From the NCBI GenBank assembly GCA_000998045.1, contig LCCS01000008.1, positions 1-32,550 of the forward strand: 32,550 nt of DNA. Reading direction: 5' to 3'. How positions within the stretch are numbered: position 1 is the stretch's first letter; each line of letters begins with the position of its first letter. Shown in pieces: positions 8,863 to 16,187 of the stretch. The notes beneath the pieces were generated by a model that was not told where the DNA came from, searched no databases, and saw nothing but the letters and a program-made list of their open reading frames with translations. A program made the translations under genes and the position numbers. This DNA comes from Parcubacteria group bacterium GW2011_GWD2_42_14 (lineage in GTDB: Bacteria > Patescibacteriota > Minisyncoccia > Phycocordibacterales > UBA12088).

Positions 8863-11016
8863 CTATCGTGGTGAAAGGAGGAACTCTCGTTTGGTCGCTT
8901 CCGCTAACTCTAAGAACCATCGCTTGATACCAAGATTGTTTGCGTAAAGTGGTCCAATAGGCCCCGAAGGAGTGTTGTTCACGTCCACTATGTAGAGCAA
9001 CCCGTCGTCTTTTGATCGTAAGGCGTCGAGTTCACCATACTCAAGCCCCATTTTTTTGCAAAAAAGTACCACTTTTTCCTGCTCATCCTTGGTGAGTGCT
9101 TCATCGGTTTCTAAAAAAGTTGCGCCAACGGTAAAATTAAAAATGTCATCAATCTCTTTATATCGTTCCAGAACCACAGGTATGGTGTCATTAAAAATAT
9201 GTATACGTAAGTCAGTTGCTCTATTGTTTTTGTTGACTGTATCAATAAGTTTTTGATAGACATACCCTTCTTCTGGCTCACGTGGGCATGGTAGAACTAC
9301 CCCATCATGGACAGCGTTGACGTTTGATTTGCGGACGCACACACCAGTATGTGTTCGTGGATCAAGTGACATCTTGTGCCCAAAGACCTCTTCAAATACT
9401 TCATCTACGTGTTTTTTGCTAATGTCTGTGCAATGTAAGTTTATGACACGCTGTGTTTTGCTGCGCTCCAAGAGTACGGGGTACTCTTTTCTGTATGTTG
9501 CATCCTCAAAAAAGATACAGATGTCGCTCTGTTTTTTTGGATTGGTAATTATTTTCCATCCTAGGTAGTGGCAAATTTTATAAAGCGTATGAAATGTTTT
9601 TGGCGCTTCAGGATAAAAAAGAATAGTCTTGGGTTCATGTCCGGGTCGTCGTCGAGCACGATAGTATGCTTTTTTCCCCGCAAGGAACGCTTTGAACGGC
9701 CAAATGAAGTAATCGTTAAGTCGTGCTCGTATTCGAGACGGTAGGTTTTTGAATGTGAAAAACGTGTTCCTGTTGTCGTGAGGTGCGAGACCTATATACG
9801 CGACGTGACTCACAATAATAGCGAATACGTTTCCCCCAATAAGCGCTAATCCCGCTCCTTCAAGCCCACGAGGAAGTAGGAAGTATGCCAAAAGTAGCGT
9901 ACTTCCTGCATAGGTGACGCTACGGATGATGAGTGCGCGGATAGCGTTTGAGAGTCGAAAGAGTGAACCATAGAGTACGGAGATGGTCACAAGGATACTG
10001 TTGAGTACTGCAATGTTTAGAAACGTAGTCCCGGAGAGGGTATAGCTTGAGCCAAAGAGTGCAAGAATGTATTTGTTGATAAGCAGGAGCAGAAGTACCA
10101 GAGGCGTCAGCAATAGTGTGGTAGTGGTGAGTGACTGTTGAATATTTTTAGGAATGCTTTTTTCATCGTGCGAACCCTCGGCAAAAAGGGAACGCATTGT
10201 ACTTGCAGGAATCACGTACAGAAATCCGGCAATCATAACTACCACGTAGTAGTACGCTGCTTGTTCAGCACCAAGTATATTGGTAACAAGGATGGGGAGT
10301 AGGGCAAGGGGTAGGAAATTAAAGATATCAGCTACGTAGTTGCCTGCGCTGTATTTCCAAAAACGTTTTATGACGGACGTATCGAACACGAAAGAGGGAC
10401 GGTAAAAAAAATGTTGCATAAGAAGCATCACGCTCAGCACTAACCCTACCACTTGAGACAAGGAAGCTGCACTAAATATTCCGATTGCACCAAATTCTAC
10501 AAAGGCAAACGGAAGAAGTACCTTTACCATACTGAACACAATGGTCACTATAAAGGTGTATACCGTGTGTCTGTATGCAAGAAAAACCGCCTCGGTGTAT
10601 ACATTGAGAGCGGTCATGGTGGTAAAGAATATGAAGAGAAACGCTATAAGTGTATTCTCTTGTATAAAGGCAAGCGAAGGAGATATATATTTTACAGAAA
10701 GCACAAACGTACCAGAGAGAACTACTGAAAATAGTGCAATAATTCCAAAACCTGTAGAGATGGCAGCATTTTTGTTTTTTTCGTGAGAAAGAAATCGTAC
10801 CGTGGAAGAGTCATATCCAATGAGAGAGAAGACTCCTAGCATACCTACGGTAGAGATAAGTGTTGCAGCAATCCCCACAGATTCGACTGCATATAATCGC
10901 GCCGTGAATATCCAAAATAAAAATCCAAAAAGAGATGCTATTGCAGTTGCAAGCATTGGATAGAGTGAGTTTCGTAGGAGTATGTTTGCGTAATACCTAA
11001 GAAATACTTCTTTCAT
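8863..11016 (-). CDS. Wzx/MOP-type flippase fused to an ATP-grasp-like domain
   Basis: The 717-aa product has two parts. Residues 1 to about 450 carry many hydrophobic helices in the pattern of polysaccharide flippases of the MOP exporter superfamily (start NILLRNSLYPMLATAI, then SSTVRFLSHEKN), which move lipid-linked glycans across the membrane. Residues from about 463 are soluble and read like an ATP-grasp enzyme: TGVCVRKSN and AVHDGVVLPCP, YVYQKLID, DLRIHIFND, and the metal-binding end segment LYIVDVNNTPSGP. ATP-grasp enzymes join a carboxylate to an amine through an acyl phosphate, so the fused domain may decorate or sense the glycan or its carrier. The soluble part should face the cytoplasm. 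A TATAAT box lies 9 nt before the start. The substrate and the reason for the fusion are unknown. Confidence 0.75.
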   Translation of the reverse strand: MKEVFLRYYANILLRNSLYPMLATAIASLFGFLFWIFTARLYAVESVGIAATLISTVGMLGVFSLIGYDSSTVRFLSHEKNKNAAISTGFGIIALFSVVLSGTFVLSVKYISPSLAFIQENTLIAFLFIFFTTMTALNVYTEAVFLAYRHTVYTFIVTIVFSMVKVLLPFAFVEFGAIGIFSAASLSQVVGLVLSVMLLMQHFFYRPSFVFDTSVIKRFWKYSAGNYVADIFNFLPLALLPILVTNILGAEQAAYYYVVVMIAGFLYVIPASTMRSLFAEGSHDEKSIPKNIQQSLTTTTLLLTPLVLLLLLINKYILALFGSSYTLSGTTFLNIAVLNSILVTISVLYGSLFRLSNAIRALIIRSVTYAGSTLLLAYFLLPRGLEGAGLALIGGNVFAIIVSHVAYIGLAPHDNRNTFFTFKNLPSRIRARLNDYFIWPFKAFLAGKKAYYRARRRPGHEPKTILFYPEAPKTFHTLYKICHYLGWKIITNPKKQSDICIFFEDATYRKEYPVLLERSKTQRVINLHCTDISKKHVDEVFEEVFGHKMSLDPRTHTGVCVRKSNVNAVHDGVVLPCPREPEEGYVYQKLIDTVNKNNRATDLRIHIFNDTIPVVLERYKEIDDIFNFTVGATFLETDEALTKDEQEKVVLFCKKMGLEYGELDALRSKDDGLLYIVDVNNTPSGPIGPLYANNLGIKRWFLELAEATKREFLLSPR

Positions 11017-11025
11017 AATACATTT

Positions 11026-11031
11026 ATTATA
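11026..11031 (-). promoter_or_regulatory. -10 box of the flippase gene
   Basis: A consensus TATAAT on the minus strand ends 9 nt before the ATG at 11016, implying a leader of 0-3 nt. It is divergent from the promoter at 11111. Confidence 0.5.
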
Positions 11032-11110
11032 ACACGAGATATGGAAAAACGCAAACAGATACTGGTGTGCGAGTCCTTAGGTAAGAACGTGTTATTACGA
11101 TATCGTACGG

Positions 11111-11116
11111 TATACT
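11111..11116 (+). promoter_or_regulatory. -10 box of the glycosidase gene
   Basis: TATACT ends 7 nt before the ATG at 11124, which predicts a leaderless mRNA. No good -35 is visible. Confidence 0.45.
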
Positions 11117-11123
11117 GGAAAGC

Positions 11124-12413
11124 ATGGGGATTCAAAAGGAACACAACGCGTTAGAACGAAAGAGGAAGAGACAACTCAACCTCATACTTATAATTACAGG
11201 TATACTTGCTTGTGTAGGATTGGTGTATCTATACTACGATGTTGATTTTAGAAGGATTCCATATATAGAAGAGTTGGAACGTAAGGAACTTGACCTTGAG
11301 ATAGATATCGAGGTACCTCCTATACCAGATGAACTACAAGACCAGAAACCGGTAACCACTCCAGAATATGTGGTTCCAGAACGAAGAGCGAAGAAGCTCA
11401 ACTACACGTTTGGAATCGCGTTAGGAGAGAGAATGTCTGTAGTAAGTGAAAAAGAATTAGAGAAAGTACTTGATGATATCAAATCACTTGGAGTGGGATG
11501 GATACGTGTCGACATGGCATGGAATAGTATTCAGCCGACATCCAAGGACGTCTTTGTGTGGGAACCGTTTGATAGAATTGTGCGCGAAGCTCGTGACCGG
11601 GGAATAGCAGTGCTACCTATTATTACGTATACGCCAGAGTGGGCCAGAGATGCATCTTGTGGTACGAGCAAGTGCCCACCTGCAAACTCGGAAGAATTTG
11701 CAGAGTTCGCTCGAACTGCTGTACTACGGTACGCCCCACAAGGTGTGCATGTGTGGGAAATCTGGAATGAGCCCAATATAAGAAAGTTCTGGGCAAGCGG
11801 AGCGGACTATGCTCGGTATACAGATTTACTGAAACATACATACATAGCCATTCATGAGGTAGATGGAGAGGCAATGGTATTGAGTGGTGGACTCGCTCCT
11901 ACTGATACCAAAGGAGGTAATATCACTGCTCGTGAATTTTTGGAAGGAATGTATGAGCATGGAGCAGGGGGATATTTTGATGCGTTAGCATTTCATCCGT
12001 ACTCGTTCCCGCTTGGTCCCAATGATTTGGATAAGACCAATGCTTGGTCGCAGATGGCAGAAACAGAATGGAATCTGCGAGCAAGTATGCGCGAGCATGG
12101 TGATGCGCATAAAAAGATTTGGCTCACCGAGTATGGTGCACCGACTGGAGGCCCAGGGAGTATCGCTTCAAATAGTACGCATGTACCGTGGTCAATACCC
12201 GATCATGTAACAGAGGAGTATCAAGCCAAGTTGCTTGAACTTGCGATACAAGCACAGAGAGACCACGCATGGACAGGTCCGCTTTTCTGGTACAGCTATC
12301 AGGACTTAGGGACCAGTGAATCTACAGTAGAAAACTTTTTCGGTATTATTCGTTTTGATGGTTCACATAAATCTGCGTACTATAGGCTGAGAGACCTCCT
12401 TATTGTACAGTAA
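11124..12413 (+). CDS. Membrane-anchored clan GH-A glycoside hydrolase (GH39/GH5-like)
   Basis: The 429-aa protein starts with a basic stretch and one transmembrane helix (about residues 18-38), followed by an acidic/proline linker to about 90 and a TIM-barrel hydrolase domain. The catalytic pair of clan GH-A retaining enzymes is visible: IWNEPN with acid/base E216, and LTEYGAP with nucleophile E336. The WNEPN form and the barrel layout resemble GH39-type proteins such as PslG, a glycosidase that works with exopolysaccharide assembly. The N-in anchor places the catalytic domain outside the membrane. With the flippase and glycosyltransferases next door, trimming or release of a surface glycan is likely; the exact linkage is unknown. 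It stops one base before a 179-bp inverted-repeat element. Confidence 0.8.
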   Translation: MGIQKEHNALERKRKRQLNLILIITGILACVGLVYLYYDVDFRRIPYIEELERKELDLEIDIEVPPIPDELQDQKPVTTPEYVVPERRAKKLNYTFGIALGERMSVVSEKELEKVLDDIKSLGVGWIRVDMAWNSIQPTSKDVFVWEPFDRIVREARDRGIAVLPIITYTPEWARDASCGTSKCPPANSEEFAEFARTAVLRYAPQGVHVWEIWNEPNIRKFWASGADYARYTDLLKHTYIAIHEVDGEAMVLSGGLAPTDTKGGNITAREFLEGMYEHGAGGYFDALAFHPYSFPLGPNDLDKTNAWSQMAETEWNLRASMREHGDAHKKIWLTEYGAPTGGPGSIASNSTHVPWSIPDHVTEEYQAKLLELAIQAQRDHAWTGPLFWYSYQDLGTSESTVENFFGIIRFDGSHKSAYYRLRDLLIVQ

Positions 12414-12592
12414 ATAAGACCTACGCAAGCAGCGCACCACAAGAGTACTTCATTTTTGTAACGCCTGCGGCGAACAAAAAATGGTCGCATTTCATCGTTG
12501 CGCTACACAAAATGCTACTTACCGTACGATTTGTACGCCTCGCAGTATTTTGCTTGCGCGTCTTGAACAGCATCTGCTTGCGTAGGTCTTAT
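12414..12592. repeat. MITE-like element with 19-bp terminal inverted repeats
   Basis: ATAAGACCTACGCAAGCAG at 12414-12432 is the exact reverse complement of 12574-12592, and the whole element is 179 bp. Inside are a hairpin at about 12451-12483 (CATTTTTG...CAAAAAATG around CGCC/GGCG) and a second one at 12487-12515. It contains no ORF. It fills the complete gap between the glycosidase stop and the next start. No clear target-site duplication is visible, so mobility is inferred from the terminal repeats alone. As RNA it would fold into a long stem and could terminate or stabilise the upstream message. Confidence 0.55.
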
Positions 12593-12597
12593 ACTAT

Positions 12598-13320
12598 ATG
12601 AAAAAATTACTGCAGCTATTTACTGGAATCGTATTGCTCGGCACACTTGGTTTCTTCATGTTGCGAGAGACACTTCCTCCGTGTAGTGACGAAATAATCA
12701 GTACTACCTATATAGCTGTAGTTACAGCGATTGCTCTTGAATCAGAACCCTTCAAGGATTTGCTAGAAGGTAATGAGACATGCACGAGTGGAGGAATAGC
12801 GTATACCGTAGGAAATCTTGAAGGGAAGAATATTCTTATGTTTTTAAGTGGTGTGGGGCCTGATGAGGTAGAAAAAGTGATTCGCCAAACACTGACTACG
12901 TTTACAATCGATAGGGTAGTATTTTCTGGCGTAGCTGGTGGTGTTGATACAGCACTTCAGCTTGGTGATACTGTTGTTGCACGGGAATGGTTGGATGTAA
13001 GAACAGGGGAGCGAGTTACAACAGATGCAGATCTGATAAAAAAAATGGAACAATTTGAAGGTGTACGTGTGGTTCCTCTAGGAGCAACGGTGGACTCGTT
13101 TGTATCAGACCGAACGACACTTCCAAATGGAGTAAGTGTCGTAGATATGGAAACCGCAACCATAGCACTACTTGCGAAAGAGTTTGGTGTACCATTTCTA
13201 GCATTTCGAAGTGCCAGTGATTTTGCTGATGATGGAGGAACTGATGCAACATTTCGCATTGCCGCAGAGGCAAGTGCGAGTGCTACTGTTCGATTTATTC
13301 TTGAAAGTGAGTTAAATTGA
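12598..13320 (+). CDS. Exported MTA/SAH nucleosidase-like protein (phosphorylase superfamily)
   Basis: The 240-aa protein begins with MKKLLQLFTGIVLLGTLGFF, a signal or anchor segment, and then carries a PNP/UDP phosphorylase-fold domain. The match to MtnN-type nucleosidases is good: AIALESEP with a glutamate (E50) at the position of the catalytic E12, FSGVAGGVD, and VDMETATIALLAKEFGVPF with E185, followed by RSASDFADD with D208. MtnN cleaves the glycosidic bond of methylthioadenosine, adenosylhomocysteine and deoxyadenosine. The family is normally cytosolic, so the leader is unusual and suggests nucleoside salvage outside the membrane. The domain is about 205 aa, somewhat shorter than E. coli MtnN. 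A TATACT lies only 2 nt before the ATG, too close to serve this start, so the promoter is uncertain. Confidence 0.7.
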   Translation: MKKLLQLFTGIVLLGTLGFFMLRETLPPCSDEIISTTYIAVVTAIALESEPFKDLLEGNETCTSGGIAYTVGNLEGKNILMFLSGVGPDEVEKVIRQTLTTFTIDRVVFSGVAGGVDTALQLGDTVVAREWLDVRTGERVTTDADLIKKMEQFEGVRVVPLGATVDSFVSDRTTLPNGVSVVDMETATIALLAKEFGVPFLAFRSASDFADDGGTDATFRIAAEASASATVRFILESELN

Positions 13321-13335
13321 GTAGGTTGTGTTTTG

Positions 13336-13367
13336 TCACTTTAGCACACGGTCGTGTGTTAAAGTGA
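13336..13367. promoter_or_regulatory. Palindrome site 1 of a three-copy operator family
   Basis: Fifteen-base arms (TCACTTTAGCACACG and its near-exact complement, 14 of 15) flank a GT centre. It lies between the stop of the nucleosidase gene and the stop of the convergent PaaX-like gene. The same CACGGTCGTG core occurs at 14001-14030 and 29873-29900. Here it could also function as a bidirectional terminator. Confidence 0.55.
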
Positions 13368-13379
13368 TGTTTATGCAAA

Positions 13380-13973
13380 TCACTGTACTTTGTGTATTTT
13401 AAATTTTTTTCTTAGTACTGATTCATCGTCAATATATGTTACCTCCATACATCGAATGTATTTTCGAGCTTCATACGCCTCAATAACAAACTCTAATTCT
13501 CTCCTACAATCATGCGGATATACGAAAACTGAGTGTTGTAATTCAACAAATCCCATTGTTTTCAATCTGTTAAATAAAATTTCTCTTAGTGCACGTTTCT
13601 TTTCTGGAATGTCGTACATAACTACATACCATTTGCCATCCCACTTCTTTTTTTTACTCAATGTAATGTTCTCAAGTTTGTAGTGAAGTGTTGTTCGTCG
13701 CCCTTCATGAGTAAGTATCATAGTTGTTGTGCCGTCCTTGTTTTTCTTTTTTTCTACCAAATGAGACTGATACAGTGACTCTACGGCACGATGTAATGTT
13801 GCTCTATGTATTTCTTTCCATTCTTTAGACAGTGTGCGTATTATTTGCCATTGCTTATCCGGTCTACGCGTAAGCCCGAGTCCAATACCTGCATACAGCA
13901 GCAGTAACACCTTCTTCTTTATGGCACCCATGCGTTGGTGAGTGGTGCTGTCAAAACGTACCTTTTTGATCAT
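13380..13973 (-). CDS. PaaX-like transcriptional repressor with Cas2-like C-terminal domain
   Basis: The 197-aa protein has an N-terminal winged-helix part (about residues 15-90, ending LTHEGRRTTLHYKL) and a C-terminal ferredoxin-like part (about 112-190) beginning KWDGKWYVVMYDIPE and continuing LKTMGFVELQHSVFVYP. That C-terminal block is what databases often label Cas2, but the architecture is that of PaaX-type repressors, and there is no cas1 or CRISPR array in the window. It should act as a DNA-binding regulator. A perfect 14-bp-arm palindrome lies 28-57 bp upstream of its start, and a second copy lies 13 bp past its stop, which suggests autoregulation. A TACTAT -10 box ends 6 nt before the ATG, implying a leaderless message. 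Confidence 0.75.
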   Translation of the reverse strand: MIKKVRFDSTTHQRMGAIKKKVLLLLYAGIGLGLTRRPDKQWQIIRTLSKEWKEIHRATLHRAVESLYQSHLVEKKKNKDGTTTMILTHEGRRTTLHYKLENITLSKKKKWDGKWYVVMYDIPEKKRALREILFNRLKTMGFVELQHSVFVYPHDCRRELEFVIEAYEARKYIRCMEVTYIDDESVLRKKFKIHKVQ

Positions 13974-13979
13974 GCGCTA

Positions 13980-13985
13980 ATAGTA
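13980..13985 (-). promoter_or_regulatory. -10 box of the PaaX-like gene
   Basis: TACTAT on the minus strand ends 6 nt before the start codon. A -35 spaced 17 nt away would overlap the palindrome at 14001-14030, so a bound repressor would block this promoter. Confidence 0.4.
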
Positions 13986-14000
13986 CCATAAGTCAAAGTT

Positions 14001-14030
14001 TACTTTAGTACACGGTCGTGTACTAAAGTA
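14001..14030. promoter_or_regulatory. Palindrome site 2: probable PaaX-like repressor operator
   Basis: TACTTTAGTACACG and its exact complement flank GT, giving perfect 14-bp arms. It sits between the divergent starts of the PaaX-like gene and the SdrD-B surface protein gene, just upstream of the TATAAT at 14058, so it could control both. Confidence 0.65.
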
Positions 14031-14057
14031 TGATTTTGGGTAATGTCTATGTGGTTA

Positions 14058-14063
14058 TATAAT
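14058..14063 (+). promoter_or_regulatory. -10 box of the SdrD-B protein gene
   Basis: A consensus TATAAT lies 51 nt before the ATG at 14115. The -35 region is weak (TTTGGG-like) and adjoins the palindrome at 14001-14030. Confidence 0.4.
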
Positions 14064-14114
14064 TTCTTTTACAATGGTTTCAGCATTGGAATTATTTTTG
14101 TGTAATAAATCATT

Positions 14115-16070
14115 ATGAATAAGAGAAATGTTTTCAAAAAACTACCTATTGTTCTTGGAGTGTTTTTTATTTTTTCTTGGGGAATGTGGGTCTCTGCAGA
14201 AGAGGTACCTGGTTCGCTATCTGGAGTCATATTTAAAGATGTAAATGGAAACACTGTACAAGATTCGGGTGATGGGGGACAAGTGTGGAATGTATTCCTC
14301 ACGGGGACTGTGAGTATATCGACCACAACAAGCTCAAATGGTTCGTATTCCTTTACTGAATTACCGGCTGGCACGTACCAAGTGTGTGAAGCGTACGATT
14401 CCAAATGGATGCAAACACTGCCGAACGATACGTACGACTGTGGCAACGGGTACTTTGGGTATGAGATTGTGATGTCAGGTGAGCCTATTACGGGACTGGA
14501 CTTCGGGAATTTTCAAGGTGGACGCATTCATGGAAAAGTATATGACGATGCGAATCAGAACGGTGAGGATGACGAAGAAGAAATAGTTTTGGAAAATTGG
14601 CTTGTGTACCTTGATGCAAATAACAGTGGAGGATTCGATGAAGACGGGGAGATATCTGCTGTAACAGGTGTGGACGGAAGGTACTTATTTTCTAATCTCG
14701 GACCTGGGACGTACACCATTCGAGAGTTGGTAAAAAAAGGGTGGGTGCGTACAGACCCAACCGCAGGAGATACAGGAACCGGAGGAATGGAGGATGGTAG
14801 CTATGATGTGGCAATGACGAGTAACGGAAATAAAAGTGAACGCAACTTTGGTAACTATGAGTCGGAAGTGAAAAACACCTCTCCCTATAGTACGGATATC
14901 TCTGTGACAACACAGATCGACACATCTATTGAGGTGTTACTGGGTGAACTCACTGATAGTGACGGTGACACGCTTACCTATTCTATTACGACACCTCCGG
15001 TTCACGGAACACAGAGTGCGATTGCGGGGAACAAGGTTGTATATACACCTACGACTGGTTTTGTAGGGAATGACTCTTTTCAGTTTACTGCGTTTGATGG
15101 AGCTGTATACGGTAATGTCGCTACGACTACCGTGATTATTCTTGAAGAAGAAGTGACTGATGTATGCTCAAATATTGAAGGTGTGCAGAGCGTTATCCCT
15201 CCTGGGTATGTGAGCTTGCGGGGTGAATGTACGAAAGAAATATCAGATACACAAGGATCTGGTGGGGGACGGTGCCTGAACTGTGATACTGAGCGTGAAC
15301 CAGAAAGTAGTACCGATACTGCACCGAGAGCACCTGAGATAGAAGTAACGACACAAGATTCGAAAGAACCATCTGTGGTGCGGCGTGTAGAAACAGATCT
15401 CCAACTTGCGGACCTACAAGCTAAAAAAGTAGATACTCCGGCGGGAATGGCAGAAATAGTATGGAACACGAATCTTCCTGCACAGGGTCTCGTTGTGTGT
15501 AGTCTGACCTCAAAAGAACTTGATCGTGATGCTCCGCACTTTGGATATGAATGGAGTACCAAAGTAGTGATTAGTAGTACTAGAGAGCATCGTGTTCCGC
15601 TTACGCATTTAGTACCCGGTCCGCACTATTGTCGTGTTGCCAGTCGAGTATCAAACGATGATATGTGGGTACTTTCAGATGAACTGCTCTTTTATTCAAA
15701 AGGACAACCACTACAGACTGAAAAAGTTTCAGATGAGAAAGAAGTTGCAGAAGAAGTAATTGAAGAAGAAGGGGATCAACCTCAGGAAGAAGACAGTGTC
15801 ATGCAACTGGCAAACGTATTTACTGCTCTTGGAGATGTCGTATCTCTTAAGGCATGTGGTACGGTCTGGTGGGTATGGATGTTCGTTGGTTTCGCACTTC
15901 TTTTTGTAACCGTGTCTTTTCCGTTGACGCGGACGATGCAGGCCATGCTTGGCGCACTCATACTCGCACTTCTCCTCACACTTACCGTTGGTTGGTCATG
16001 TTCAAGTATTCCCCTAGGTGTACTTAGTATCGGGTTACTCATACGATACGCCCTTTTGAAGGGGAGGTAA
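14115..16070 (+). CDS. Surface protein with two SdrD-B domains, a cadherin-like domain and C-terminal membrane anchor
   Basis: This 651-aa protein starts with a signal peptide (hydrophobic residues 9-27, ending VSAEE). Two SdrD-B type domains follow, at about 33-125 (GVIFKDVNGN...AGTYQVCE) and 128-240 (KVYDDANQNGEDD...GPGTYTIREL). A tandem Ig/cadherin-like domain lies at about 250-345 (DSDGDTLTYSI...FVGNDSFQFTAFDG), then a Thr/Ser/Pro-rich stretch, an FN3-like domain at about 440-530, and an acidic linker. The last 75 residues hold two or three membrane helices separated by short loops. It should be a stalk-like protein displayed outside the cell. It is divergent from the PaaX-like repressor, with a shared operator-like palindrome between them, so it is a likely regulatory target. 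Confidence 0.8.
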   Translation: MNKRNVFKKLPIVLGVFFIFSWGMWVSAEEVPGSLSGVIFKDVNGNTVQDSGDGGQVWNVFLTGTVSISTTTSSNGSYSFTELPAGTYQVCEAYDSKWMQTLPNDTYDCGNGYFGYEIVMSGEPITGLDFGNFQGGRIHGKVYDDANQNGEDDEEEIVLENWLVYLDANNSGGFDEDGEISAVTGVDGRYLFSNLGPGTYTIRELVKKGWVRTDPTAGDTGTGGMEDGSYDVAMTSNGNKSERNFGNYESEVKNTSPYSTDISVTTQIDTSIEVLLGELTDSDGDTLTYSITTPPVHGTQSAIAGNKVVYTPTTGFVGNDSFQFTAFDGAVYGNVATTTVIILEEEVTDVCSNIEGVQSVIPPGYVSLRGECTKEISDTQGSGGGRCLNCDTEREPESSTDTAPRAPEIEVTTQDSKEPSVVRRVETDLQLADLQAKKVDTPAGMAEIVWNTNLPAQGLVVCSLTSKELDRDAPHFGYEWSTKVVISSTREHRVPLTHLVPGPHYCRVASRVSNDDMWVLSDELLFYSKGQPLQTEKVSDEKEVAEEVIEEEGDQPQEEDSVMQLANVFTALGDVVSLKACGTVWWVWMFVGFALLFVTVSFPLTRTMQAMLGALILALLLTLTVGWSCSSIPLGVLSIGLLIRYALLKGR

Positions 16071-16127
16071 GCTGTTTATAAGCTGTGGGCACCTTGTGTA
16101 TAAGTTTCTGAAAACTAGAGGATAAAG

Positions 16128-16162
16128 AATTACAGTATTAATCTAGTATTAATACTGTAATT
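16128..16162. terminator. Bidirectional terminator between convergent surface-protein genes
   Basis: AATTACAGTATTAAT and its perfect complement (15-bp stem, 5-nt loop) are followed on the plus strand by a T-rich tail (TTATTTTCT). The site lies between the stops at 16070 and 16188. Confidence 0.65.
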
Positions 16163-16187
16163 TATTTTCTTAGAAATTGTGTAAAGC

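Noticed and set aside
10453-10786. Two plus-strand ORFs of 81-91 aa
   Set aside because: They lie entirely inside the flippase coding region and their composition is that of a shadow frame.
13380-13973. Cas2, and thus a CRISPR-Cas locus
   Set aside because: Only the C-terminal ferredoxin-like half is Cas2-like. The N-terminal winged helix and the nearby palindromes fit a PaaX-type repressor, and no repeat-spacer array or cas1 is present.
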